From contig CAMXCT020001557.1 of the NCBI GenBank assembly GCA_947184155.2, forward strand, positions 796,423-860,422: 64,000 bases of DNA, in the 5' to 3' direction. The notes beneath the pieces were generated by a model that did not search any database, was not told the DNA's origin, and worked only from the letters and a program-made list of their open reading frames with translations. This document shows positions 36,901-45,740 of the stretch, piece after piece (within the stretch, counting starts at the first letter, position 1; every line of letters starts with the position of its first letter). The position numbers were made by a program, and so were the translations under genes. Origin of the DNA: Cladocopium goreaui (lineage: Eukaryota > Sar > Dinophyceae > Suessiales > Symbiodiniaceae).

Positions 36901-39431
36901 ATATTCATCCTGGAATTGTTGATTACGTGTTCCTTGCTGATCGCGCAGCTGGAAAAAAGTAGAATGCTCTATTTTGGCGGGGTGCTGTTATATATCCCAG
37001 AATTAGATGATAGGAAAAACTACGGAAAGCCTCTCTCTCTCTCTATATATAAATAACATATATATATATATTACATATATATATATAATATTACATATAT
37101 ATATTACATATATATATATATATACACCTGCTGGTACTGGCAAACAGCATGAGATGTGCCCATTGAATCCCACTGATATGAACTTCCATATGTGGATACT
37201 GTGGATGGTTGCGAAATCCTGCACCACCAAAAGGATGGTTGAAACCCAATAAATAATGGTATACACCATCTCTCAAGTGGTGCAGGATTTCGCAACCATC
37301 CACAGTACCATTGACCAACTTCCATGTCACCCCGTTGTTTGGTTTGGTGTTTTTGATCCACTTCACCTTGCATCTGATGTGTTTTTTGTGCAAAACCAGG
37401 ACCTCCTACCACGGATTCTGAAGCGCTATGGCGGGCCCATGCCTCAGTATTGGAGTCTGACAATGGGCTACCGCAAAGATGGCCATGGGTTTTTGTGGAA
37501 CATGATGATTACCATGTGGTAAATTAAGATAGGTATGGAAAGCATGTCCCATTTAAATAGGGTAAATTTCCTATTGACTGGTTTCATGGCCATCAACCAT
37601 AGCTATTTTTGTGTAATTTACCATCTACCATTTATTGAAGATTTATCGATTAAACTGGTGACTTTCAATCGCCATGTGAAATTACCAGACGGTTCACCAA
37701 CGGATACAACGGGGGACCCTCACACAAACCCCCGAGTTGAATTGAATTGGGAACACTACTAGTTACTAGTGGAATACATACAGGAAATACATACAGAAAT
37801 ACTACTCTAGTTGGTGGTTTGGAACATTTTGATTATTTTCCATATATTGGGAATGTCATCATCCCAACTGACGAACTCATATTTTTCAGAGGGGTAGGTA
37901 TACCACCAAGCAGTACTATGGGGGGGTTCTTAACATTAGAGTGCTCCAAGATATCATCCATCTTGTTGGTCAAAAGATCATGGTGAAAAAATGAGTTTTG
38001 GGCCTTTTGGGTTATGGTGATCTCTTGGGATATCGCCATCAGGGACTTGACTCTCAAAAAGGCTGGCCCGCTGGCCCATAGTTAGCTAATTGGGTTTATA
38101 GTGTTCAGTAGATTGAAGATGCGGTTTATAGTGGATATATCCACATGAACATAATTGAACATAAACCAACAAACATAACAGCCGGGCACCACCTTGTGGT
38201 AAATGTTGAGATAGAGGACCCAGAGTATTTTCCAAGTCAAGCTATCAGAATCGATAGGGAAACTCATGCTGAAACTGGGTACATCCAACCAAAAAGAACA
38301 TCCGATTGAATGGTGAGCGCTGCGGAGATTAGTTAGTGATAGTTAGTCTTTCTTTTTCGCCACTTTACTGGTTGGATATTGGCGAGTGGTTGGGAAAAAC
38401 GTAGCTTTTATGAACACGTGATCTTTGATGGGTTGGAGTCTTTCATGCTTTTGCAAAAGGACATTGAATGCCCTTTCCCATCCTTTTTTTCAACCGGTTT
38501 CCACGGCAACTTTGTTCGTTTTTTTTGGGGGGGTTCCAAGTAGCAGTCCAGGGGTATCACCCGCCGACTGGTCTCGATGGATTCGTTGTTTCGCGCGCCC
38601 AGGGAATTGAAATTTGGTCCGCGTCTTGGGGCATTGCGTGGGATGTAGAAAGTAGGATGTGAGAATCATCAACTTCACATAGCGGATTTAAGCAACACAA
38701 ATGAGCGGTTTCACGGGATTTCATTCACCAAAAGGACAAATGTTAATCATCAAAAGGTTGAACTTGGATTATTTAGATGAAGCACTTTGTGATAATGTTT
38801 TGGGGTGTGGGTGAACCAGTGAAAAGACGCTGTGACATAGCCGACATGCGAAGGACTTATAGTTTGAAGAGAATATCTACGGGATAGGCTCAAAACCTTG
38901 AAGAGAAAACCCGAGTTTTTGGGATGAAGATGCAAAACTTATCCAACGATTTGCTTAACTTATCCAACTTTGTTGGTACCATCACAGCCACAGCATGGTC
39001 ACCCTTAGACCGGGATTTGCTGAGTCGCGTTTTTTTTTTGGTGTTTATGGTTCCCATGATATACTCTACCATTTGGGGAAACTACATGGGACACGTTTTA
39101 TTGTATTGGGTGCCCCAAATCAGAAACTGCAAGTTGTTGGTGACAAAATGTTATACATCCCACATTTTATCTCATTTCCCATAGGATCCATGGTGCTGGT
39201 ATATATGCTAGCATTGGGAGTATATTGATGGGATCCATGTTACCATACATAAAGCATACATGGATCCTATGGGTATCACCCCCATGTCCCATGCTGAAAT
39301 CCCGTATTGAACTGTTAGTCAAATCATCCGCGAATCACCCCCTAGCCATTGGGCAACGCCTGTGCGGTGAGGTGCCGTGTTTATGGATCAGAAAGGCTCG
39401 CGCTACCAGGAGGACATGCTGAAGATGGAGT
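21887..39431 (+). CDS. catechol-O-methyltransferase-like SAM methyltransferase, eleven microexons
   Basis: Splicing eleven short exons gives one reading frame that follows the COMT family order: LVQELRLLQHV...GDPAAICE, then IAGGIKTDVL, the SAM-binding motif LEIGAYCGYS, the acidic loop SMEVDP (its Glu holds the SAM ribose in COMT), IIARNVV...LAGTIDVWTGHSKDLLP, and VFMDQKGSRY (its Asp corresponds to a Mg-binding residue). COMT moves a methyl group from SAM to a catechol hydroxyl. The true substrate here is unknown. In the animal enzyme the Asp is followed by HWK; here it is DQK, so the catalytic Lys is not conserved in place. The last family segment (AD-N metal ligands and C-terminus) was not found and should lie downstream, or the gene is truncated. 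The start lies upstream of 21,887; exons at 8.4-20 kb may be its N-terminus. Introns are 0.6-3.6 kb and hold TIR elements. Confidence 0.8.
22920..23026. repeat. TIR element, family A copy in intron 1
   Basis: Intact arms TACCCTCTGGTAAACTAAC and GTCATTACCAGAGGGTA with TA ends. It is followed at once by an inverted pair around AGACCCTGCC...CTCAGGGTCT (23,030-23,084) like that inside the copies at 3.5 and 34.8 kb. Confidence 0.75.
23286..23378 (+). CDS. methyltransferase exon 2
   Basis: 31 codons in phase 0 from ATAG|G to a GC donor (GAG|GCGAAC). The stretch QELRLLQHVMQKAPQGDPAA matches the first helix region of COMT (EQRILxxVxxxAxPGDPxxV). The GC donor is required to join CE to AIENFG of the next exon in frame. 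Confidence 0.8.
23754..23849. repeat. TIR element, family C copy 7 in intron 2
   Basis: Arms CAGGTTGATGGTTTGAGAC and AAACCACCAACCAG; slightly diverged left arm, subfamily with core ATATATGGGATAATGC. Confidence 0.7.
24005..24064 (+). CDS. methyltransferase exon 3
   Basis: Exactly 20 codons (AIENFGDEILVRGKARLWLK) between CCGCAG|G and a GC donor (AAG|GCGCTG). The end WLK joins to IAGG of exon 4, matching the WLKxAGGxKxxVL pattern of related O-methyltransferases. Confidence 0.8.
24665..24703 (+). CDS. methyltransferase exon 4 (39 nt)
   Basis: 13 codons, IAGGIKTDVLTAA, after CGGCAG|A with a GC donor (GCC|GCTGGG). The open frame continues a little beyond the donor, so the exon could be longer. 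With this donor the next exon joins in phase 0 just before the SAM motif at the spacing the family shows. Confidence 0.72.
26097..26212. repeat. TIR element, family A copy in intron 4
   Basis: TACCCTCCGGGTTATTTAAC to AAATTACCAGATGGTA; arms pair over about 45 bp including ACATAGCCATGGAAAAT. Confidence 0.7.
26919..27018. mobile_element. TIR element, family C copy 8, TSD ATAC
   Basis: Arms CTGATTGGTGGTTTGG and AAACCACCAACCAG with exact ATAC on both flanks, inside intron 4 of the methyltransferase gene. Confidence 0.8.
27468..27574. repeat. TIR element, family A copy in intron 4
   Basis: TACCATTTGGTTCTTTAACATAG at the left, CTATGTTAAGTTACCAGAGGG at the right. The outermost bases are decayed. 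Confidence 0.65.
27891..27950 (+). CDS. methyltransferase exon 5, SAM-binding motif
   Basis: 20 codons ending in GVLEIGAYCGYS, the glycine-rich motif I that binds the methionine end of SAM in COMT (LELGAYCGYS). Acceptor GTCAG|C, donor TCG|GTGCGA, phase 0. This is the strongest single anchor for the family assignment. Confidence 0.85.
28474..28555. repeat. 21-bp tandem repeat, four units
   Basis: The unit TTAGCATACACTCCAGCTCCC occurs about four times without spacers. The minus frame reads a short 7-residue repeat. Non-coding, inside intron 5. Confidence 0.85.
28768..28797 (+). CDS. methyltransferase exon 6 (30 nt)
   Basis: Ten codons, STRMALALPG, between CCCAG|T and GGT|GTTGGG. It supplies the segment after GYS (family xxRMAxxLxxG) that would otherwise be missing. 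Found only because both neighbours demand it. Confidence 0.75.
29482..29583. mobile_element. TIR element, family C copy 9, TSD TTTA
   Basis: Arms CAGGTTGGTGGTTTAG and AAACCACCAATCAG, exact TTTA on both sides, in intron 6, 140 bases before exon 7. Confidence 0.8.
29727..29756 (+). CDS. methyltransferase exon 7 (30 nt)
   Basis: Ten codons, VHIASMEVDP, between CAGAG|G and a GC donor (CCA|GCGGCT). The Glu of MEVDP corresponds to the COMT residue that hydrogen-bonds the SAM ribose. Confidence 0.8.
30508..30711 (+). CDS. unassigned open frame in intron 7
   Basis: After TTCAG|G the frame stays open for 67 codons to a stop (GRNYIKLPLRDVTTPTIAFS...FFECFGAQIP). It is preceded by a GCT/GTT microsatellite (30,424-30,480). 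I recognise no domain. It does not fit between methyltransferase exons 7 and 8, which join perfectly without it, so it would be another gene piece or chance. Confidence 0.25.
31052..31111 (+). CDS. methyltransferase exon 8
   Basis: 20 codons (VHMIIARNVVLHGGLAGTID) between CTCAG|G and GAC|GTGGGA. In the family this helix follows MEVDP directly (IARxxxxxAGLAGxVDV). Phase 0 on both sides. Confidence 0.82.
32150..32620 (-). pseudogene. unidentified minus-strand coding fragment, frame-disrupted
   Basis: Reading the minus strand, an open piece (GGEQYVTASRKARLMIQACQ, continuing EEPLAAVDDILIP) ends in a stop. It is continued in other frames by a Pro-rich piece (PPPLPPVPPLPFGG) and a helical piece (LDLKQYMLVLNKVMEICMAS). 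The codon-like composition across a frame change suggests an intronless, decayed gene copy in intron 8. I cannot name the family. A conventional exon on the + strand at 32,032-32,074 (AVTDYMVRTAGISA) is an alternative use of the neighbouring sequence. Confidence 0.3.
33060..33720. repeat. 12-mer tandem array (TCTGGCATATCT/TCTGGCATTCTA)
   Basis: About 55 units of 12 bases, two alternating types with point variants. Because the unit is a multiple of three, long frames stay open on both strands (repeats of LLAFYLAY on +, CQIECQKICQ and MPEDMPDR on -). I treat these as repeat translation. Same family as 2.2 kb and 47.7 kb. Confidence 0.9.
33722..34120. repeat. 40-bp tandem array plus GGA/GGC tract
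   Basis: About eight units of 40 bases (GGTTGAGGTCCGGCAGTGCC...GATCTGGAGCTCGC), with two unit variants (GCGATCTGCAACT and GGGATCTGGAGCT), followed by a purine-rich GGA/GGC tract. It begins exactly where the 12-mer array ends. GC-rich in AT-rich DNA. Confidence 0.9.
34675..34695 (+). CDS. methyltransferase exon 9 (21 nt)
   Basis: Seven codons, VWTGHSK, between ATCTAG|G and a GC donor (AAG|GCCTAC). Exons 8 and 10 end TID and begin DLLP; the family pattern is VDVWTGHSxDLLP, so this microexon fills the gap exactly in phase 0. Confidence 0.75.
34828..34939. repeat. TIR element, family A-like with CCCTG core, in intron 9
   Basis: GCCCTCTGGTAAATTAACAG to CTGTTAATTTACTGGAGGGTA, with an inner pair GGACCCTG/CAGGGTC. 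Subfamily shared with the element at 3,543. Confidence 0.7.
36085..36963 (+). pseudogene. glycosyltransferase-like retrocopy with spliced-leader relict
   Basis: The piece begins with TTTTCTGGCTCAAG, close to the 3' end of the dinoflagellate spliced leader (TTTTGGCTCAAG), and an ATG follows seven bases later (MKQPIVEGLRHCLDH). Coding-like sequence then runs about 860 bases without intron but changes frame at least three times: ...CDYDHTWMLQSHAM, then RYILMAGTVARYHLDS, then FGADVGCWKAFNHYDT, then YVMFIHDDAYWFKDFD, then VFDCDAASMKWDIHPG to a stop. A 26-base direct duplication (GGAGGGCGCCAA) lies at about 36,830-36,865. HDDAYW resembles the DxD motif of GT-A glycosyltransferases, but the family is not certain. 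Spliced leader, lack of introns and frameshifts together indicate a dead mRNA-derived copy in intron 9. Confidence 0.65.
37199..37305. mobile_element. TIR element, family G copy 2
   Basis: CTGTGGATGGTTGCGAAATC pairs with GATTTCGCAACCATCCACAG almost perfectly, TA on both sides. In intron 9, 95 bases before exon 10. Preceded by CT and AT microsatellites (37,029-37,130). Confidence 0.85.
37400..37430 (+). CDS. methyltransferase exon 10 (31 nt)
   Basis: DLLPRILKRY plus one base, between ACCAG|G and a GC donor (TATG|GCGGGC). The extra base completes a Gly codon with exon 11, giving KRYGAVFMDQ. Confidence 0.78.
37807..37913. mobile_element. TIR element, family C copy 10, TSD TACT
   Basis: Arms CTAGTTGGTGGTTTGG and ACCACCAAGCAG, exact TACT on both sides, in intron 10. 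Confidence 0.8.
39184..39268. mobile_element. TIR element, family F copy 2
   Basis: GGATCCATGGTGCTGG at the left, CATGGATCC at the right, TA on both outer sides. In intron 10, 100 bases before exon 11. Confidence 0.7.
39372..39431 (+). CDS. methyltransferase exon 11, metal-site motif
   Basis: After GTGAG|G it reads AVFMDQKGSRYQEDMLKME. The Asp of FMDQ matches the COMT Mg ligand (VFLDHWK). The frame continues a little (CGS); a GC donor after MEx is likely. No further exon of the family (PGxxxxADN) was seen downstream. Confidence 0.78.
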
Positions 39432-39540
39432 GCGGGAGCCCTGTTTTTTGGCCTGTGGTGACCCTCAGTTGTGTGTTTACTGGGTTGGTTTCACCCCATG
39501 AATTTACTAGTTTGATAATGTTTGATATCTAATGAGATTT

Positions 39541-39920
39541 AAATACATATATCAATATATATATATATCAATATATATATATATCAATATATATATATCA
39601 ATATATATATATCAATATATATATATCAATATATATATATATATATCAATATATATATATATGTATAATATAACATATAATGTCATATAATGTCAACCCC
39701 AGATTAACAAACGATGGTTTATCAATTAGGGGGGTATTCCCCCAATAATCATGATTTGATACTTAAATGGTACCTTCCCAATTAAACAGCCTAGGGGTTT
39801 ATTAATCCAGGGTTGACATTATATATATCATATAACATATATGATGTATATATATATATATTAATAGTGTGTATATATATATATATACACACACTCTATA
39901 TATATATATATAGTTTATAT
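39541..39920. repeat. AT microsatellites around a TIR element (39,689-39,820)
   Basis: Runs of AT broken by ATCAAT units flank a 130-bp inverted repeat with arms AATGTCAACCCCAGATTAA and TTAATCCAGGGTTGACATT. AT flanks prevent defining a target duplication. Confidence 0.7.
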
Positions 39921-40929
39921 ATATATACACAGTATACCATAAATCCAAAGTTAACATACTGAACTAAACCAACGCCGACTCAGCTTACGAGCTGAGGTCC
40001 TTAAGCAAACCCAAGAACATGGAGTCCTCCCCTTGCTGTCTCAAAAAAACAACCCAACGATAGCTGTCAGAAGCTATAAGAGCTTGGAGCGCAATTAATT
40101 TTCCTGTGGTTGAAGCCTGGAAATCAAGGGCTTGCGATCATGGTTGCCAATAGTGGAAGACATAATTGGGAATGAATGGAATATAGTGAGTCGGTATTAG
40201 CAAAGAGCAGCAGCCTGTTTGGGTGATTTTCTTACGGGTGTGAAACTGGTTACAACCTTGGATTGAACATCAGCTTGCCACATTTTTGTTCGCTTCAGCT
40301 ATCTTTAAAAACTGGCTGATTTTGTGGCTTTGTTTGGGAGCCAAAATGGCAAAAACGAGAATCTTGTTGAAGCCAAATAAATTCATTTCACATCCTTTGA
40401 CCATATACTATATGTACTGCGATTATCATTTATAATCATCAGAAAGTTCGATATTATATATTAACCATAAATTTGCCACTATTAACCATTAGTTATATAT
40501 CATTAACAATTGATTATATAGTATATAATTTCACGAGCTCCTGGGATTTTGTGATTTTTAGGGAATATTGGATATCAAGAAGTAAATTTCGTGGGATTTG
40601 GGGGTATTTCATGGCATCTGGGGGTAATCATGTTTGTTTTTTTTGACATGATGCCTTTTTGTTTGATGCTATTTTTCAAGAGAAGATGTTCTTCCTTAGA
40701 TGTTTTGATGCTTGCTCTGTCAAATTTCAATTAGATGTTTTTTTTCCTTGGCTTGTTGTTGTGCAAAAATGATGAGGGAAGTTGTGCTCTTTAAGCCTAA
40801 ACGTTGTGGGTTTTGTTTTGTTTTTTCTTGTGGTTTGTGCTAATTTTTGTGATCAAATCATGAGGGAATTTGTGCATTTTTTGCGCTCTTTTTGCATGGG
40901 AAATTGTGTTTTTGTCCCTGAACAAAACT
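39921..40929. other. no gene recognised
   Basis: Non-coding, T-rich towards the right. This is the last stretch before the arrays that separate the + and - gene blocks. Confidence 0.4.
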
Positions 40930-42040
40930 TGTCCCTTAGCCAAATTTGCCCTTTAGAAAAACTTGTCACTGCAAAAAAAATGTCCTTTAGCAAAAATTGT
41001 CCCTAAGCAAAACTTGTCCCTTAGCAAAACTTGTCACTGAGCAAAATGTGTCCCTTAGCAATTTTTTTCCTTTTAGCAAAAATCTTCCCTTAGCAGAACT
41101 TGTCCCTTAGCAAAATGTGTCCCTTAGAAAAACTTGTCACTGCAAAAATTTTTCCTTTAGCAAAAATTGTCCCTTAGCAGAACTTGTCCCTTAGCAAAAC
41201 TTGTCACTGAGCAAAATGTGTCCCTTAGCAATTTTTTTCCTTTTAGCAAAAATTTTCCCTTAGCAGAACTTGTCCCTTAGCAAAATGTGTCCCTTAGAAA
41301 AACTTGTCACTGCAAAAAAAATTTCCTTTAGCAAAAATTGTCCCTTAGCAGAACTTGTCCCTTAGCAAAATGTGTCCCTTAGAAAAACTTGTCACTGCAA
41401 AATTTTTCCTTTAGCAACAATTTTCCCTTAGCAGAACTTGTCCCTTAGCCAAATTTGTCCTTTAGAAAAACTTGTCACTGCAAAAATTGTCCTTTAGCAA
41501 AAATTGTCCCTAAGCAAAACTTGTCCCTTAGCAAAACTTGTCACTGAGCAAAATATGTCCCTTAGCAATTTTTTTCCTTTTAGCAAAAATTTTCCCTTAG
41601 CAGAACTTGTCCCTTAGCAAAATGTGTCCCTTAGAAAAAACTTGTCACTGCAATTTTTTTTCCTTTAGCAAAAATTGTCCCTTAGCAGAACTTGTCCCTT
41701 AGCAAAATGTGTCCCTTAGAAAAATTTGTCACTGCAATTTTTTTTCCTTTAGCAAAAAGTTTCCCTAAGCAAAACTTGTCCCTTAGCAAAACTTGTCACT
41801 GAGCAAAATGTGTCCCTTAGCAATTTTTTTCCTTTTAGCAAAAATTTTCCCTTAGCAGAACTTGTCCCTTAGCAAAATGTGTCCTTTAGAAAAACTTGTC
41901 ACTGCAAAAATTGTCCTTTAGCAAAAATTGTCCCTAAGCAAAACTTGTCCCTTAGCAAAACTTGTCACTGAGCAAAATGTGTCCCTTAACAAAATTTTTC
42001 CTTTAGCAAAAAAAATCCCTTAGCAAAACTTATGCACTGT
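40930..42040. repeat. tandem array of CCCTTAGCAAAACTTGTC-type units
   Basis: About 60 units of 17-19 bases (CCCTTAGCAAAACTTGTC, CACTGAGCAAAATGTGTC, CTTTAGCAAAAATTGTC) arranged in higher-order blocks of about 110-270 bases that repeat with small length changes in A and T runs. No open frame of note. Confidence 0.9.
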
Positions 42041-42299
42041 TGCCTTTCCCTTTGCCCAAAAGGGATTTTATCCAACAAAATTTCTGCAAGCTCCAACTGA
42101 ATAGATTTTGATCTGGTTCCAAGTAGGCTGCCCCCAGAGTGATTTCATACTTCGGTTCAACATCAGAAAAAATTGGATTGAGAAGATTGGGCCTCTCAAA
42201 GTGTTTGTGGTTTTGGTCCCTGGGTTGTTGTGCAATTTTGGCTGGGAAGTTACAATTAAAATCCATTATTCCACTGTTAGTGCAATTTGGCTAGGAACT

Positions 42300-42950
42300 A
42301 TGGCTTGGACCCACCAAGTCTGTATAAGAGAAGTCTGCATATGAACCATGGCTTGATCAACCAAGTGTGCGTAACATAAGCCTGCATGTGAACCATGGAT
42401 TGATCAACCAAGTGTGCACAACATAAGCCTGCATGTGAACCACGACTTGGACGCATGACAAAAGAGTGCATGTGAACTGTGACTTGGGCCCGCCAATTCT
42501 GCATAACATAAGCCTGCATGTGAACCATGACTTGGACCCACCAAGTCTGTTTAAGAGAAACCTGTACAGGAACTACGACTTGGACCCACCAAGTCTGCAC
42601 AACAGACTCCTGCAAATGAACCATGGCTTGATCACCAAGTATGCGCAACGGAAGCCTGCATGTGAACCATGACTTGGACGCATAACATAAGCGTGCATGT
42701 GAACTGTGACTTGGACCCACCAAGTCTGTAGAAGAGAAATCTGCATATGAACAATGACTTGGACCCACCAAGTCTGTATAAGAGAAACCTGCGTAGGAAC
42801 TGTGACTTGGACCCACCAAGTCTGTGCAAGAGAAACCTGCATAAGAACTATGACTTGGACCCACCAAGTCTACACAACGGACTCCTCAAGTCTGCACAAC
42901 GGAATCGTGCATATGAACTGTGACTTGGACCCACCAAGTCTGGTTAGTGG
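42300..42950. repeat. tandem array of about 60-bp units with a near-palindrome
   Basis: About eleven units built on GACTTGGACCCACCAAGTC plus a spacer (TGCATAAGAGAAACCTGCAT...GAACTATG). The core is an imperfect palindrome (GACTTGG...CCAAGTC). Single copies of the same core are dispersed at 44,241, 49,363, 51,779, 51,854, 52,748, 52,823 and 52,857, all in the right-hand block. Confidence 0.9.
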
Positions 42951-43048
42951 TAACTTAACTCAACAGTTCCTGGATTTGTTCAATATAAAGTCTACATATC
43001 TATGAACCTGAGGGCAAAAAAGTCAAGAAACTTTGTGGTTTTGCGTAT

Positions 43049-43172
43049 ATATATATATCTCTCTATCTATCTATCTATCTATCCATCGATCTATCTATCT
43101 ATCTATCTATCTATCTGTCTATCTATCTATCTATCTATCTAATTAATCTATCTATCTATCTATCTATCTATC
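43049..43172. repeat. ATCT microsatellite
   Basis: About 120 bases of ATCT with few interruptions. Confidence 0.9.
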
Positions 43173-43619
43173 TTCAAAATGTACGGACAAATCCTTCAGG
43201 CAGTTGGGAAAACACATCACAATAAAAAACAACACTTGGAAACACCAGGTCAGTTGTGGGCCAAAGACTTCAGCGACATAAAAAAAATTGGCCAGTAGGT
43301 AACACCTTGAAAACACAATGAGGAAACACGCAAAAAGGTGAACTGAAAACACAATAACGAAACATTGCAATCAGAAATTGTCCGTGGTTTCGCTGAGACT
43401 GGCGGTTGGCTCAGGCACCAAGACTCAGCACCCACAAGTAGAGCCTCAGGCCCGGGATATTCGTGAAAATGCAAGTACGTGTGACTTCAGATCAATGCAA
43501 ACTGACGCAGTGTCGACATCCAAAGGCAAACATCCCCAAAAACAATCCAAACGCGCGCGCGACAACTTTTTCACACTCAATTGGCAGTGGCCCGTGCGTC
43601 AATTGGCAGTGGCCCGTGC

Positions 43620-45740
43620 AAAACACATGCGCAGCTCATCCATGCAGTCTTCCACCACTTTTGCAAAGGGGCCCAAGCCATCATCATCTCCATCACCTTT
43701 GCCCTTGCCATGTTTGCACTTGCCATGTTTGCCCTTGCCGCCTTTGCCCTTGCCGCCTTTGCCTTTTCTCCTGAGCAAAGACACGCCCACAAACCAACGG
43801 AATGTGATTTTGGCCCAGTCTAATCCATCTCTTGCACGACTCACTGCAATAACCATGACCAGGACAACAAACAGCCACAGATTCAACTGAAACGAACACC
43901 CAGGACCTAGACACCTTGAATCAATGCAACAAAGATTCTCAGGAAGCACGGATGAGATTTATGACATGACATGTGACTGTGGCTTTCGATCGACCAGTGA
44001 TTATTGCAGCCTAGAAGCCATCCTGGCACATGGAATTTGGCTTGGGTGCGTTTCCGTCCCACCATCTGCACCTCACATTCAGTCGAGCCAATGATGCCAA
44101 GAGAAAAAGTGAACTGACGGACTGGCTGCTTGAAAAAACCAATTAAAAGACCCTTTTGCAACAAAATCTGTCACCCACGGGTCAATATTTTGGAGGGTTC
44201 AGGGACCTTGTGATTAGCTGTAACTTGTAGCCCGCGCTGAACTTGGTGGGTCCAAGTCTTCACAATGAGCCAAGTCACAGCGGCTTTGTAGGAAACAGAT
44301 TTCAATCCAGAGATCAGCGCTGCTGTGCATTGAGGTGCCCGATGCACTCCTGCGTTGCAATGCACGATGGTGCCGCCACCGCGATTCAGCACGGAGTTCA
44401 CTTCCTTCGCCACCTCCAACAACGATGTCTTGGCGCTTGGCGAGTTCGGGTTCAAGAACATCAGCTTGACCTTCATGAAGTTCGGCAGGTCCATCACTTG
44501 ACACCTTGCCGCTTCATGATTCCTTAGATCGACAAAGGGGAAAAAAAAATTGCACACAGCAAAAGCGACAAATCCCGAGAAAGTGAGAAATCAAAAGCCA
44601 AGTGAGACTAACACAAAAGCCGAACAAGTCTGACATGATTGTGGCAGTGAGAATGAAAGCCAAGTCTCTCCAGTGCCTGCGCATTCACAATGAGCCAGGG
44701 TCCCGGAGACAGCTGCACCAGTTCCGAGTATTGGAAAAGGCCACTACACCAAATTTGTCCAACGATCTTAGACCTTAGAACGACAGCAGAAAACGGACAC
44801 TTTTGACGCAGAGAACGGAAGACTTTTTCATGCAGTCTGGGAACATCGCTGCACCGTTCTGGTCAAGGATGTGGCTGAGATCACACTCCTCGCGATGGCA
44901 GGGAAAAACAAGCAACAAAACTAATCGCAGTCAACTGACTGAAAGTGAAGCAAAACACAGACCCTCTAAACTCTTCTGTATTATGACATTCGGTCGTCAC
45001 AATGACGGCAGAGAAAGCACGCCAAGGACAAAACCCGGCCCCGCCTTCGGTGGAGGAAGTCTGGGCTCTGGCCTTGATTTCGCAGCGATGGGCTTCTTCT
45101 CAGATTGGCCCGGCGTTGCTGCCTTGAACCTCTTCGCCTTGGCTCATGAGTGGCACAGTCACATCAAATTCAAGAAAATGAAACATAACACAGTCACAAC
45201 AAATGGAACGTGTGACTGCCGTGAACTGACTCTTGAAGAAAACTTGAAGCAATTCAAAGCCAAAGCACTACCTTTTCAGGAGCTTCAACCTTGAGGTCGC
45301 CAGATGTACCCGCAGCCTTGGAACTACAAAATCAATGGGCAAGCAAACAACACATCACTTGTCATTTGTCAATCAAGCAGTCAACACATGTCATAATGGA
45401 CCAAGAAGCTTCTGCCGGCTTTCTTTTCTTCACTTTGGGGGTCGGATCCAATTTCAGAGGCGCCTTTACCTCGCAAGCAACTAGAACTTTGAATTTGTTG
45501 TTGCCAGGCAACTTGAACTGCAGCCAGGCAACTCTTTTCGCAGCAGCTGGAGCAGCCGGAGCAGCCGGAGCTGCCGGAGAAGACGGAGCTGCTGGAGCTG
45601 CCGGAGCAGCCGGAGCTGCCGGAGAAGACGGAGCTGCTGGAGCTGCCGGAGCAGCCGCTGCCCCACTCGAAATGACCCGCCCCACTGGAAGTGGAACAGC
45701 CCGTTCCACAATTGTGGACTCCTTGGGACGCGCCAAAATA
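43620..45740 (-). CDS. Ala/Pro/Lys-rich protein with dual-specificity-phosphatase-like domain
   Basis: Read on the minus strand as exons about 45,740-45,410 (APAAPAAPSSP repeats, then KRVAWLQFKLPGNNKFKVLV and KVKKRKPAEAS), 45,323-45,272 (DLKVEAPEK), 45,137-45,021 (AKRFKAATPGQSEKKPIAAK, donor GTGCTT), 44,522-44,264 and 43,770-43,620 (KGKGGKGKGGKGKHGK). The fourth holds GGGTIVHCNAGVHRAP: the HCx5R loop in which Cys is the nucleophile and Arg binds phosphate in the dual-specificity phosphatases. The usual Ser/Thr after the Arg is Ala here, so activity is doubtful. Ends and missing exons are not resolved, and the outer exons may belong to a different transcript. The linker resembles the Lys-rich protein at 53.6 kb. 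Confidence 0.5.

Noticed and set aside
43378..43890. 170-codon plus frame
   Set aside because: Shadow of the minus-strand Lys/Gly-rich exon; the minus reading has a clear AG acceptor and biased composition.
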